A stretch of 64,000 bases of DNA from NCBI RefSeq assembly GCF_002277955.1, contig NZ_CP018477.1:4485206-4549205 (forward strand), given 5' to 3'. The notes beneath the pieces were generated by a model that saw nothing but the letters and a program-made list of their open reading frames with translations, searched no databases and was not told where the DNA came from. The stretch is from Thermogutta terrifontis (GTDB taxonomy: Bacteria > Planctomycetota > Planctomycetia > Pirellulales > Thermoguttaceae). Shown here in pieces: positions 9,169-18,568 of this stretch; the stretch's first letter is position 1; each line of letters begins with the position of its first letter. The position numbers and the translations under genes were made by a program.

Positions 9169-10356
9169 TTACCACCGAGTCTTGCCCGCCATGCCTCCCA
9201 TTTCTTCTTTGAGCACGCGCTCCGGTTCACCGCGGACAAATTCCAAACGCGAGCCGTAATCCTCGGCGATGTCGAAGACGTAATCGCGTAGCGGGATTTC
9301 CACAGGCTGTTCACAAAAGGTTAGAGCTGTCTCCTTTGTTTCCGCGAGGAAACCCTCGTGGGGGCAGCGCCACACTTTCAGATCCAGATTCCAGGGCAGC
9401 ACGAGGACCTGGATGCGTCCCATCTGGAGCGCTTCTAACGTTTTTTCCGCTCCCCAGATTCCAGCACCTTCGCGAATTTCCGTCAAAAGACGCATTTCGT
9501 CCCGTCGCTCTGCTTCGTTGAGGAGCGGTTCCACCTTCTCCAGGATGTCTTTGGAACTTGCCTCGTCGATGACCGGTGGATGGCCCACCCGACCGACGAG
9601 CCGTCCCCGCAAATTTCGATTGAGGAAAACCTCGAAGAAACCAGTTTCCCAGTCGTCGCCCATCAGAACAAGTCGATTCACATCCAGCCGCAGGATGCAT
9701 TGCTCGAGCAATCGGGCCAGCTTGGAGTAGAAATTTCGGGCCCAGGTTTGCAGCTTGGCCCGGTATTTGTCCTGATCCCGGACCGATTTCGCCCGCAACA
9801 GCCCGCCTTCCAGCACCTTGCGATAATCGGCCAGCTCTTTCCATTGATTGGGCGTGATCTCCGCGAAGATCTGGGTGTCTTCCCGGACTTCGCCCAGGAA
9901 AATTTCATAGAAACGCCACTGCGAACGCCGCAGATGGAGAACACCCGCCCGCTCGTATTCGTCAAAAGCGAAAACCAGAGGCGTGATGTAGGGTTTACCC
10001 CAGCGAACCTCCACCCGCCCATGAGCTAAATCCACAACAGGAAGCTCTACCTGCAGGTCGAACCGCTCGGTTGTGAGCTTTCCGTGTTCATCCTCTGCCG
10101 CAAACAGGGCCATGGTTTTCGCTTCCGGAACGGAAAGATCGAGGAGCGTGAGGATTTCGTCATAGAGGGTTTTGGCCCGCTTTTTGGGAACGCGCAAGTC
10201 CGGAATTTCGCTCAGGCTGTTCTTACAGCGTTTGATCCATGCCCGGCCTGCATTCTCCGGCTTGGCTGGATTGACATCACAGTACAGGGAGAGCACTGGC
10301 TCCGCGTGTTCCCCAATCCCTTTGCGCAGTCTTTCGATATCTTCCTGAGTGATCAT
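9169..10356 (-). CDS. baeRF family protein (bacterial eRF1-like)
   Basis: 395 residues. The pattern MITQEDIERLRKGIGEHAEPVLSLYCDVNP at the N-terminus, the RVEVRWGKPYITPLVFAFDEYERAGVLHLRRSQWRFYEIFLGEV core and a C-terminal eRF1 domain-3-like part (EALQMGRIQVLVLPWNLDLKVWRCPHEGF) resemble the bacterial archaeo-eukaryotic release-factor-like families. Their suggested role is in ribosome rescue or stress-linked termination; no enzymatic activity can be read from sequence. An AAGGAGCG box lies about 10 bases before the ATG. The gene stands alone between the aldolase gene and a repeat-filled spacer. Confidence 0.75.
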   Translation of the reverse strand: MITQEDIERLRKGIGEHAEPVLSLYCDVNPAKPENAGRAWIKRCKNSLSEIPDLRVPKKRAKTLYDEILTLLDLSVPEAKTMALFAAEDEHGKLTTERFDLQVELPVVDLAHGRVEVRWGKPYITPLVFAFDEYERAGVLHLRRSQWRFYEIFLGEVREDTQIFAEITPNQWKELADYRKVLEGGLLRAKSVRDQDKYRAKLQTWARNFYSKLARLLEQCILRLDVNRLVLMGDDWETGFFEVFLNRNLRGRLVGRVGHPPVIDEASSKDILEKVEPLLNEAERRDEMRLLTEIREGAGIWGAEKTLEALQMGRIQVLVLPWNLDLKVWRCPHEGFLAETKETALTFCEQPVEIPLRDYVFDIAEDYGSRLEFVRGEPERVLKEEMGGMAGKTRW

Positions 10357-11094
10357 CGCCTGTAAACGCTCCTTTTTTCAAACAGGTAAGTGTCACCGAC
10401 TTTCGGATGGCGCCATGCCGATTCTGGCAAGACTTTTTTCCGGTTGCTAAACGGTCAAAAATAGGCCGGAAAAACAAAGTATACTGCCCCGGTAGCGACG
10501 TGACGATGCCGGGTCACTCCTGCCTCATCCCCATATTTCCCTGCCGATGGCGAGCGAACGTCCACACCGGTGCGCGTGGGAGTGAGATTCATCCCGGAAC
10601 CACCGGCTTGCCATGTCCGCTTTCGGAGGACGTGCTCGTCACGTCCGCTTTCCCGCGCTGGATAATCCATCGTTATTCATCGGGCACGACAAGCGTGCCC
10701 CTCCGAATCCTCTTTCGGAGGGACCTGCTTGTCAGGTCCGTTTTTCTCGGAGGGACGTGCTTGTCACGTCCGCTCATCAACCTTCAATATTCCCTTGGCC
10801 TTTGGCGGGGACTGAAGGCCACGTCGAAAGCGGGGCTAAAGCCCCGCACTCCATGGAGTACGGCGATTCATCGCCGCTTTTTCGTGAAGGCTTCAGCCTT
10901 CACCACCTTACCGTTTGCGCTAATCTGCCGCGACCACGAAAACGGTTCCCGGGCAACGGCCATTTATAACGGGCCCCAACGCCACCTTTTGCCCGCGGCT
11001 TGGCGTGGATTTTTGTAAAAGGGGGTTGGGTCGGGGTTACCGGGGCGTCGCGATTGAGGAATTTCCCGCCAAATCCCTTTTGGCGCCGACAGGG
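10357..11094. repeat. 738-bp spacer packed with palindromic repeats
   Basis: No gene. Hairpins with 7-bp stems and 5-base loops lie at 10682-10700 (GGGCACGACAAGCGTGCCC), 10721-10739 (GGACCTGCTTGTCAGGTCC) and 10753-10771 (GGACGTGCTTGTCACGTCC). The four-palindrome composite occupies 10829-10904: GCGGGGCTAAAGCCCCGC, ACTCCATGGAGT, GGCGATTCATCGCC, then GTGAAGGCTTCAGCCTTCAC. The rest is unassigned. Confidence 0.85.
10435..10474. other. inverted repeat upstream of baeRF gene
   Basis: TTTTTCCGG at 10435-10443 is repeated in inverse as CCGGAAAAA at 10466-10474, with a 22-base loop. It lies about 80 bp upstream of the baeRF start. An operator, a leader hairpin or a terminator for something read from the right are all possible. 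Confidence 0.3.
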
Positions 11095-12606
11095 TCACCA
11101 TTTGGCCGGGGAGGTTGCACGTTTGAGCACTTCCCGCATGAGGTCAGCAGGGGCATCCAGTCCCGTGAAGAGCTTGAACTGCATGCAGGCCTGCCGGACG
11201 AACATCTCCACGCCGGTGACAACCTTGCAGTTCCTTGCCCGCGCGTCCTTGATCAAGAGCGTATTCTCGGGATTGTAAACGGCATCAAAAACGAGCATGT
11301 GACTGCGGAGATACTTGGGATCGAACGGAGTTTCGTCCACGTTGGGGTGCATGCCGACGGGGGTGCAATTGGCTAGAATATCGCAGGCGACCGAGTGGCG
11401 GTCTTCCCATTTGACGTAGGGGCAATCGAGCTTCTCGGCCAAAAGGCGGGCCTTTTCCTCATCGCCGTCGGTGAGGGTGACCGTCGCTCCCGCGCGCAGC
11501 AGGCCATAAGCGACGGCCTTCCCTGCACCCCCCGCCCCCAGAACCAGCGCGTGTTTTCCTTTCAGCGGTGTCGGATCTTTGGGGGACGCGCCCAGCGCCG
11601 TTTCAATGGCCTCCAGAGCGGCCCGACAGTCGGTGTTATAACCGAGACGCTCATTCCCCTCGAAGATGACCGTATTGGCAGCCCCAATCCCACGGACGAT
11701 GCTGTCGGCCTTGGTCAGTTTGGCCAGAATCGCCTCTTTGTGGGGAATGGTCACACTCAAACCTTTGATCCCCCATTGAGGCGCTTGATCGATAAACTCG
11801 AACAGATCTTCCCGGGGCACACGGATGGGAATATACACCTTGTTCAGGCCCAGGCGCTGGAATGCCGCGTTGTGGATAAGCGGGCTGAGACTGTGCCCGA
11901 CAGGATCGGCGATCACGCCGTAGACCTCCGTGTCCGGCCGAATGCTTTCATAGCGGTAGACATCGCGCATTTCTTCAAAGCTGAGCTGCCCGGGGGCCAG
12001 TGTCCGCTCGGAATGGAACGCCGCATAACTGAATGGCGCCCCGAACTTCCCTGCCAGAATCCGCGAGGGGATTCCAATATCCCCCATGCACAGACCAACG
12101 GTGGGAATTCGGCTCTGCGCCACAAGCTGGAACATGCGGAGGTTATCCTGGGGATGGTTGGCCACCGTGGCGATCTTGATGATATCCGGGTCGAGCGTGG
12201 CCATCCGATCGTAAAGGGCCTGGAGATTCTCCGGTGTTTCGTGAAAATTGTGGTAGCTGATGATGCGCTTGGTTTGGCCGTACCGGGGAATCGAGGCCGC
12301 AATATCCTCCTCCAAATCGATGTAGTCCACCCCTTCGGCGATGGCAGTGCGGAGAATAAGCTGCCGCTCTTGTTCGGTACCTCGAAACCGTCCTCCATCG
12401 CGTTCTCGGCGGCAGGTCATGATTACCGGACAGGGACGTTCGTTGAGGAGCCGCTTCACATTGACGGGCCCGTTGATATAGTCGAGCCGAATTTCGACCA
12501 GTTTCACGCCCTGTTCAGCGAGATAATGGTGCTCGGCGATGACATGCCGATGGCGTCCTCGAGCGATGCTGACACAAATGATACTGCGAGAGTCGGATGC
12601 CGACAT
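11095..12606 (-). CDS. aroDE: bifunctional 3-dehydroquinate dehydratase / shikimate dehydrogenase
   Basis: 503 residues. The N-terminal ~225 residues are type I dehydroquinase (aroD): VEIRLDYINGPVN, a CRRERDGGRF segment, and the Schiff-base Lys region (PDIIKIATVANHPQDN). The remainder is shikimate dehydrogenase (aroE): VYGVIADPVGHSLSPLIHNAAF binds shikimate, GLSVTIPHKEAIL carries the catalytic Lys, and VLGAGGAGKAVAYGLL is the NADP Rossmann loop. Together they turn 3-dehydroquinate into shikimate in the aromatic amino acid pathway. The fusion, in this order, is known from plants and several planctomycetes and chlamydiae. No other aro gene is nearby. Confidence 0.95.
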   Translation of the reverse strand: MSASDSRSIICVSIARGRHRHVIAEHHYLAEQGVKLVEIRLDYINGPVNVKRLLNERPCPVIMTCRRERDGGRFRGTEQERQLILRTAIAEGVDYIDLEEDIAASIPRYGQTKRIISYHNFHETPENLQALYDRMATLDPDIIKIATVANHPQDNLRMFQLVAQSRIPTVGLCMGDIGIPSRILAGKFGAPFSYAAFHSERTLAPGQLSFEEMRDVYRYESIRPDTEVYGVIADPVGHSLSPLIHNAAFQRLGLNKVYIPIRVPREDLFEFIDQAPQWGIKGLSVTIPHKEAILAKLTKADSIVRGIGAANTVIFEGNERLGYNTDCRAALEAIETALGASPKDPTPLKGKHALVLGAGGAGKAVAYGLLRAGATVTLTDGDEEKARLLAEKLDCPYVKWEDRHSVACDILANCTPVGMHPNVDETPFDPKYLRSHMLVFDAVYNPENTLLIKDARARNCKVVTGVEMFVRQACMQFKLFTGLDAPADLMREVLKRATSPAKW

Positions 12607-12761
12607 GGTCTTTAAACTCTTCCGAACCTATCTCTTGACCTGCTGATGCTGACCGTGGATCGAACCTTCTCTGCCAACAGAGGCCACAGGTATCTCAACC
12701 CGCGATAGTCCCAGTGTGGCCGCAATTTGTCCTCCCGTAAATGGGGAAACATCTTTCTATC

Positions 12762-14219
12762 CTAATTGGTTTGTTCCCCTCGGGGCAGGTGACGTCGCTG
12801 CCAGAACACGTACAACCACGTCAGGATTCCCAGGGCAAACAGGAGGATGCTCACCACCTGAGCGATAGTCAGGCCCCCGTAGCTTCCCGGTTCGTCTGCC
12901 CGGATGATCTCCAAGATAAAACGTGTCACGGGGTAAAGCGTCAAGAACCACGCCCAGAGTTCGCCGTCGGTTCTGGCAAAAGGTTCATAGGCTAAAAGAA
13001 ACAGACACAAAATGAGGGCGTTGACAGCGCTATAAAGCTGACTGGGATGAACAAACAGGCTGTGCGGCGGGATTTCGTTGCGTGATTCCCACATGAAGTC
13101 GCCCCCCTCCCGTGTTTGGATGTGCACAAAGACCGACTCTGTGTTGGTTCGGGGAAAATTCCCAGAAACCGCTCGACGTTGAGTCGAGGACGGCGCCACT
13201 TCGGCAGCAGCACAGACGCACCCGCGGCCTCCCTCGATGAGGACGGGATTGCCACTGGCGGCGACCAACTCTTCCACGAGAATGGCGGTGGGAGACTGAC
13301 CTCCACCACCGCCAAGCTGCCTTCCGTTGACAACCGCGATGTGCTGGCCGGGTTTGACCCCCGCTCGAGAAGCCGCCGAGCCGGGCACCACCTCCACAAT
13401 GATCGGCAGACGATCCGGATCGTCTGGATCTTCATGAAATCGAATCCCGTAAATGGCCAGTTGGCCGTGCTCCAATTGATTCAGATAGGCAAATGATCCG
13501 GCCGGGAACTGGACCGACCACGGTAATTCACACACGCCACCGAAACAGCAACCGTTGAGAAAACACCCAATACGGCCGAATGCCAATCCCAACAGAAAGC
13601 AAGGTGCCAGAAGATCGAAGATCGCCAGCAATCTAACCTTCTGCTGCCAGGCGTAGAACGCGATCCCGGCAAGTCCTCCAAGGAGCGACCCATATACGAC
13701 CAGGCCACCCTGGGTCACATTGAGCACGGCAGTCAGCCCAGCCACCGGTCCTTGGGTCTGCCACACGGGTCCGTAGTGAACAGGCCAGTACTCAATGACA
13801 TGAAATAGCCGAGCGCCAATAATTCCGGGAATAATGCACCACAGTGCGAGATTGGCCACCCAATCCGCGGAGAATCCGCGTTTATTTGCTCTCAGAATGG
13901 CCAGCCCCACCGCTGCCAGCACAGCCACCAGAAGCATCGTCCCATAGCCGCGGACGGGTAGCCCGCGCAGGGGCCGGCCGGCTGCGTCGTAAATGCCTGG
14001 AATATCCACGAAGAGGCGGGGAAGAAGAAAGGCAATGACGAGGGCCACGATCCCGTGCACCACGACGCTATTCCAGAATTCACCTGTCCAGCCCTGCCGG
14101 CGCAAGGTCCAAATCAGAGCCAGGACACTCCATGCAATCCACAGCCAGAAGAGCAATCCCAGGCCGAATAGGGGCACCGATCCAACGCGTTCCGGAATGT
14201 AAAACAATGTCCGCCACAT
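12762..14219 (-). CDS. lgt: prolipoprotein diacylglyceryl transferase with inserted PDZ-like domain
   Basis: 485 residues, far longer than the usual 260-330. It is a multi-pass membrane protein that transfers diacylglycerol to the lipobox Cys of prolipoproteins. Family motifs include PGIIGARLFHVIEYW, GGLVVYGSLLGG, FGRIGCFLNGCC (a variant of GRxGNFxNxE) and HPSQLYSAVNALIL near the C-terminus. Between the GRIG motif and HPSQLY (roughly residues 262-385) sits an insertion with a PDZ-like signature, VEVVPGSAASRAGVKPGQHIAVVNGR, and a Cys-containing stretch. From the topology expected for Lgt, the insert would face the outside, which is inference. The start is the ATG at 14219; no strong ribosome-binding site precedes it. 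Confidence 0.88.
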   Translation of the reverse strand: MWRTLFYIPERVGSVPLFGLGLLFWLWIAWSVLALIWTLRRQGWTGEFWNSVVVHGIVALVIAFLLPRLFVDIPGIYDAAGRPLRGLPVRGYGTMLLVAVLAAVGLAILRANKRGFSADWVANLALWCIIPGIIGARLFHVIEYWPVHYGPVWQTQGPVAGLTAVLNVTQGGLVVYGSLLGGLAGIAFYAWQQKVRLLAIFDLLAPCFLLGLAFGRIGCFLNGCCFGGVCELPWSVQFPAGSFAYLNQLEHGQLAIYGIRFHEDPDDPDRLPIIVEVVPGSAASRAGVKPGQHIAVVNGRQLGGGGGQSPTAILVEELVAASGNPVLIEGGRGCVCAAAEVAPSSTQRRAVSGNFPRTNTESVFVHIQTREGGDFMWESRNEIPPHSLFVHPSQLYSAVNALILCLFLLAYEPFARTDGELWAWFLTLYPVTRFILEIIRADEPGSYGGLTIAQVVSILLFALGILTWLYVFWQRRHLPRGEQTN

Positions 14220-14326
14220 GAGTTCACTTCGCTGTGCCTGTCATGATTCGTTCAAGCCGGAAATTCAAATCGTTTCGGGGCGTGCCGTGTTTTGAACATC
14301 CCAAGGGTGATGGGGTTGGCAACGAA

Positions 14327-15190
14327 TCATCGAGACGGGGGTACAATCCGCATGTTATCGATCAATCGCGTGGAACCGAGGCGCACCGCGAGAAGGGCCT
14401 GCACCGGCCGATCGATGATTGTTACCTCTTCCAGTGTTTCCGGATCCACCAGGGCCACATAATCAACCTGGGCGTACGGCACGCTGCTGATTAACTCCCG
14501 CATCGCGGCGGTGACTGCGCGGGCATCGTTCTCCCCGGCGCTCACGCGTTCCTGGGCCAAACACAGGCTGCGGTAGAGGACCAGGGCGTCCTGCCGCTCC
14601 CTGGGGCTGAGGTACTGATTGCGGGAACTCATGGCAAGACCGTCCGGCTCGCGGACCGTGGGACAGGCTCGGATCTCCACAGGCAGATTCAGATCCCGAA
14701 CCATTTGCCGCACGACCAGGAGTTGCTGATAATCTTTTTCGCCGAAATAGGCCACATCGGGCTCAACAAGATGAAACAGCTTGAGGACGACGGTCGCCAC
14801 TCCGCGGAAATGGCCCGGCCGAAAGGTCCCTTCCCAGGGCTGCGCAATGCGGCCTACCTCCACCCAGGTATCAAAACCGGCGGGATACATTTCGCTGTCT
14901 GTCGGGGCAAAGACCCACGGAACGTCGAGCTCAGCCAACAGTTGCAAATCCCTGTCCAAATTCCGCGGATACCGATCGAAATCCTCGCCTCGTCCAAATT
15001 GCGTTGGATTCACATAGATGGAAACGACGACCTCATCGCACTCTCGTTTGGCCGCGCGGACCAGACTGAGATGCCCCTCGTGAAGCGCTCCCATGGTGGG
15101 AACAAAGCCGATCCTCCGCCCGGCCTGACGCAGTTGCCGGCTTCGAGATTGCATTTCCTGGGCTGAGCGAATAACTGCGGGCATTGCCAT
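14327..15190 (-). CDS. panC: pantoate--beta-alanine ligase
   Basis: 287 residues, normal for PanC, which joins pantoate and beta-alanine with ATP to form pantothenate for coenzyme A. The nucleotide-binding motif VPTMGALHEGHLSL is present, along with YVNPTQFGRGEDFDRYPR, the EKDYQQLLVVRQMV region and AMSSRNQYLSPRER (KMSKS-like loop). ATG 15190 is chosen because GGGAG lies 6 bases upstream. It follows folK by about 290 bp on the same strand; no panB or panD gene is visible. Confidence 0.95.
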   Translation of the reverse strand: MAMPAVIRSAQEMQSRSRQLRQAGRRIGFVPTMGALHEGHLSLVRAAKRECDEVVVSIYVNPTQFGRGEDFDRYPRNLDRDLQLLAELDVPWVFAPTDSEMYPAGFDTWVEVGRIAQPWEGTFRPGHFRGVATVVLKLFHLVEPDVAYFGEKDYQQLLVVRQMVRDLNLPVEIRACPTVREPDGLAMSSRNQYLSPRERQDALVLYRSLCLAQERVSAGENDARAVTAAMRELISSVPYAQVDYVALVDPETLEEVTIIDRPVQALLAVRLGSTRLIDNMRIVPPSR

Positions 15191-15479
15191 AGCATACTCC
15201 CGGTCTTTTAGAGGGTGGCGACAGGCCACCGCCCACCGAACGCCTCCCCGGCTAATCGCCATCTTCCATCGGCCTGGGTGATCGCTGAGCCGGGTAACAC
15301 AACCGTCCTTTTTCAGAGAGATCCGTGATACCTTGTCCCCGAGGTGCAAACGTCGCTGCTCAAGCAGAACGCTGACTTCATTATCCCCAATTGCCGCCGG
15401 TCGATTAAGAGGTGGAGATACGCCACGCAACATCGCGATTTTCAATATGTTTTTAATCGGGACATGGATAGCAGGATCG

Positions 15480-16688
15480 TTACGTCAGCGGGATGCCGGG
15501 TTCTTCGGTGGCTTCCATCGCGGCACGGACATGGTCCGGCCACTCGTCCGGATGTGAGCTTTCCACGAGTACTACTGGTGTCCCCTGACGGATCCGCACC
15601 AGGAGCGCCTGATGCAGGGAGCTGTCATCGCTGTCGTAGGAGGGCCCCGTTTCACTCGAAAAATTGGGGGCCCAGAACTGCCACTGGGCTGCGACCGGTC
15701 CTACCACCACGAGTCTCGGCCGGAGCACAATTCCCCGCTCCGGCGAATCTCGGTTGGCACGTGAGCTGCGTTTGGGAAGAATCACGCCGAGTAAATCCTC
15801 ACAATTATTTGGGGGCGTTTCCGTCGCCGCTGATCGAGCACGGCCGCGCCAAGTAAAACTTGTCGGCGGTAACGCGGTCACCACGCTTCGCCCCTGCCGA
15901 AGCCGCTCCTCCAGCTCCTTCCACCACGAAATTGCCTGGTCTTCCTCCACGGCTTCAACCCCCAGCCGCTGCCGAAGGGTGAAGGAAAGGTCCGAGGGCA
16001 GCGTTGTCAAAGGGCCGTTGGCGGTGACGCGTGACAGAAAGTTTCCCAGGTCCTCGAGGTTTTCCCTTCCCGGCAGCGGGGTTGCGTCGGTCTTGCTTAC
16101 GCTGGTATTCGTGAGGCCAGTACCCGTGAAGCTGACAGACCTTGGGACAGGGAAAGTCTCGGGAATCACGACGATCCACCGCGGAGCTTCGCGGAGGATG
16201 TTGAGGATTCGGCCGATGCTCAGTCCACTCCAAAAATGCCAGCCCTGGGGACGCAGTTCGGCCAATGATTCCAGGAAGAATCTTCTGGCAGCCAACCGGG
16301 GATGCGGGATATAAAGCCCACCCTCACATACCGGCCCGGCCTCGTCGAGAAGGATATCGAGATCGAGGCTGCGGGGCCCCCACCGGGTTTCGCGGGTTCG
16401 TCCAAACCGCTCTTCCACGGCACGCAATACATCCCAGATGGCCTGAGGCGACAGCGCGGTCCGCAGGAGAGCAACGGCGTTCACGTAAGGAAGCTGCTGG
16501 GCAGGACCACCGATGGGGCGTGTCCGACGCAATCGGCTGACGGCCTCCAGCTCCAGACACTCCTGCTCCGCCAGACACTTCAAAGCAGCCCGGAGAATGT
16601 TTTCTGCATTTTCGATATTCGAACCGAGCCCCACCGCGACCAGTCGGGGCGGGGAAGGGAAAGACGCCTTTTCTGTGGGAGATGCCAT
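15480..16688 (-). CDS. folK: HPPK (folK) with long C-terminal extension
   Basis: 402 residues; HPPK alone is about 160. Residues about 15-160 carry the pyrophosphokinase signature: VAVGLGSNIENAEN at the start, RTRPIGGPAQQLPYVNAV, then WGPRSLDLDILL and IPHPRLAARRFFLESLAEL. The enzyme transfers pyrophosphate to 6-hydroxymethyl-dihydropterin in folate synthesis. The last ~230 residues have no motif I recognise; they contain a Ser/Thr/Pro-rich linker and end with a compact part (RLVVVGPVAAQWQFWAPNF ... TPVVLVESSHPDEWPDHV). The gene begins 39 bp after ald ends, so the two may be co-transcribed. Confidence 0.85.
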   Translation of the reverse strand: MASPTEKASFPSPPRLVAVGLGSNIENAENILRAALKCLAEQECLELEAVSRLRRTRPIGGPAQQLPYVNAVALLRTALSPQAIWDVLRAVEERFGRTRETRWGPRSLDLDILLDEAGPVCEGGLYIPHPRLAARRFFLESLAELRPQGWHFWSGLSIGRILNILREAPRWIVVIPETFPVPRSVSFTGTGLTNTSVSKTDATPLPGRENLEDLGNFLSRVTANGPLTTLPSDLSFTLRQRLGVEAVEEDQAISWWKELEERLRQGRSVVTALPPTSFTWRGRARSAATETPPNNCEDLLGVILPKRSSRANRDSPERGIVLRPRLVVVGPVAAQWQFWAPNFSSETGPSYDSDDSSLHQALLVRIRQGTPVVLVESSHPDEWPDHVRAAMEATEEPGIPLT

Positions 16689-16727
16689 GTGACTTGCGAG
16701 TGCTCAGGAGACGTTCAACACAGGCGA

Positions 16728-17834
16728 CTAAAGGAAACGACGGCTGTACGGTAAATCGAACGCCTGGGCCACGTTGGGGTGTGTGATTTCTCCCCGATAA
16801 ATGTTGACGGCGCGGGCCAATTCTCGAAATTCCTGTGCTCCCCGTTCAACGCCCAAATCCGCCAGCCGTTTTACCCAGGGAAGCGTGGCGTGACACAGGG
16901 CGGGAGTGCTGGTCCGGGGAACCGCTCCCGGAATGTTGGTGACGCAGTAATGAACGATGTCATTGACGAGATAAATCGGCTGGGCGTGTGTGGTTGGCCG
17001 ACTGGTGGCACAACACCCCCCCTGATCGATCGCCACATCCACGATGACGCAGCCCGGCGGCATCCGCTGGAGGTCTTCCTCCTGGATCAACCGCGGGGCC
17101 CGGGCACCGGGGACGAGGACCGCTCCGATGACCAGATCGGCCTGACGGAGTTGCTCACGGATTGTGTAACGGTCGCTGTAGAGCACTGCACAATTGGGCG
17201 GCAGGACATCGCTCAGATAACGGAGTCGATCCAGATCAATGTCGAGGACGGCGACGGAGGCGCCCAGACCTGCAGCCATCTTTGCAGCGTTGGAACCCAC
17301 CACTCCACCCCCCAGGATGACAACATGGGCCGGTGCCACCCCTGTCACGCCACCCAGCAAAACTCCGCGACCCATTTGCGGGCGTTCCAGGTATTTGGCC
17401 CCTTCCTGAATACTCATTCGCCCGGCCACCTCACTCATGGGGGTCAGCAGCGGCAGCCGGCCACGGTCGTCCTGGAGCGTCTCGTAGGCCACGGCGACGG
17501 CATCGCTGGCCAGAAATTGTTCCGTCAAATTGCGATCCGCGGCAAAGTGAAAAAAAGAAAAGATCACCTGTCCTGGGCGAAGATATGCTATTTCGGACGG
17601 CTGGGGTTCCTTGACCTTGACGATGAGGTCCGCGGTCTCGTACACGTCTCGGCCGGAGGGCACGATTTCGGCTCCCGCTCGCAGATACTCATGATCCGAG
17701 ATGCCAGATGAGAAACCCGCCCCGGCCTCCATTACCACTTTGTGTCCGGCGCGGACCAGATCTTCCACGCCCACCGGCAGCATCCCCACACGGTACTCGT
17801 CGGGTTTAATCTCTTTCGGAACCCCAATGATCAT
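16728..17834 (-). CDS. ald: alanine dehydrogenase
   Basis: 368 residues, usual length. It converts L-alanine to pyruvate and ammonium using NAD. N-terminal MIIGVPKEIKPDEYRVGMLP and KVVMEAGAGFSSGISDHEY are the family's substrate-domain signatures, LIVKVKEPQPSEI contains the catalytic Lys region, and VVILGGGVVGSNAAKMAAGLGASVAVLDID is the NAD-binding Rossmann fold. A pyridine nucleotide transhydrogenase alpha subunit shares this fold but would differ in length and C-terminus. An AGGATCG box lies ahead of the ATG. Confidence 0.94.
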   Translation of the reverse strand: MIIGVPKEIKPDEYRVGMLPVGVEDLVRAGHKVVMEAGAGFSSGISDHEYLRAGAEIVPSGRDVYETADLIVKVKEPQPSEIAYLRPGQVIFSFFHFAADRNLTEQFLASDAVAVAYETLQDDRGRLPLLTPMSEVAGRMSIQEGAKYLERPQMGRGVLLGGVTGVAPAHVVILGGGVVGSNAAKMAAGLGASVAVLDIDLDRLRYLSDVLPPNCAVLYSDRYTIREQLRQADLVIGAVLVPGARAPRLIQEEDLQRMPPGCVIVDVAIDQGGCCATSRPTTHAQPIYLVNDIVHYCVTNIPGAVPRTSTPALCHATLPWVKRLADLGVERGAQEFRELARAVNIYRGEITHPNVAQAFDLPYSRRFL

Positions 17835-18106
17835 GCGTCGATCCTGTGAATTGCCGTCATTCTCCGTGATGAGCAGCTAACCTTCCATGCCATTTTACAG
17901 AACCTTCCCGCACCGTCGAAACGTGTTGCCCGATGTTTGGCGTGAGCATGATGTCGGGCCGGGAGCCTCGCGGCGTTCGCGGCAAATTTGGGGCCTTCCG
18001 GAGTAGACTTCTCGCCTTGCGCTACACGACAAGAAAGCACAAGGCGTCCATCGGGGCCCGAGCATCCGCTGGCTGACCCACTACGCCACAAGAATCGGGA
18101 ATAATC

Positions 18107-18475
18107 TCAAGGTTCCGAAGGACCGAGAAGGAACATCATCGACGCACAGCAGATGGCGGCGCACCCCAGGGCCATGATGACCTGTGAAATGAGAGCGGCA
18201 TTCCACTCCAGCGCGGCTCCCGCCAAGAGCTTCATGACTGGGCGAGAAAGCGCCACCGCGATCCCCACGCCTGCCAACACAGCCGTGACGAGCATGGCCG
18301 GCCGACGGACCGAGGGAAGCAACAACGCTATCCCCGCCGTGGCCTGGAGAATGAATCCGGCAAACGTGGGAATGAGCGCCGTCACATGGCTGGCGCCGGT
18401 AAGAAAAAAGGCCGCCAGACCGGCCACTATGAGCACATCACAAAAAACAATCACCGCAATCAGACTGACCGGCAT
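18107..18475 (-). CDS. hypothetical membrane protein, four predicted helices
   Basis: 122 residues, almost wholly hydrophobic, with about four membrane-spanning segments (LIAVIVFCDVLIVAGLAAFFL, FAGFILQATAGIALLL, AMLVTAVLAGVGIAVAL, QVIMALGCAAICCASMMFLL). I do not recognise a family. It starts 93 bp after carA on the same strand and may be read from the same transcript. Low complexity of hydrophobic codons means a chance open frame is conceivable, but the regular helix spacing argues for a real gene. Confidence 0.6.
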   Translation of the reverse strand: MPVSLIAVIVFCDVLIVAGLAAFFLTGASHVTALIPTFAGFILQATAGIALLLPSVRRPAMLVTAVLAGVGIAVALSRPVMKLLAGAALEWNAALISQVIMALGCAAICCASMMFLLGPSEP

Positions 18476-18568
18476 CGCTCGGGATTTTCTTTAAAAGCGA
18501 GGCAGATTTCGGGTGCTACTCTTCCTACTACGGTCATTTTGAAAACGCGACTCCGCCTGATCGCGCGA

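Noticed and set aside
17831-18091. An 86-codon open frame between ald and the small membrane protein
   Set aside because: No protein-like pattern, no ribosome-binding site, and composition typical of chance frames. A tRNA-like stretch near 18070 lacks a T-loop.
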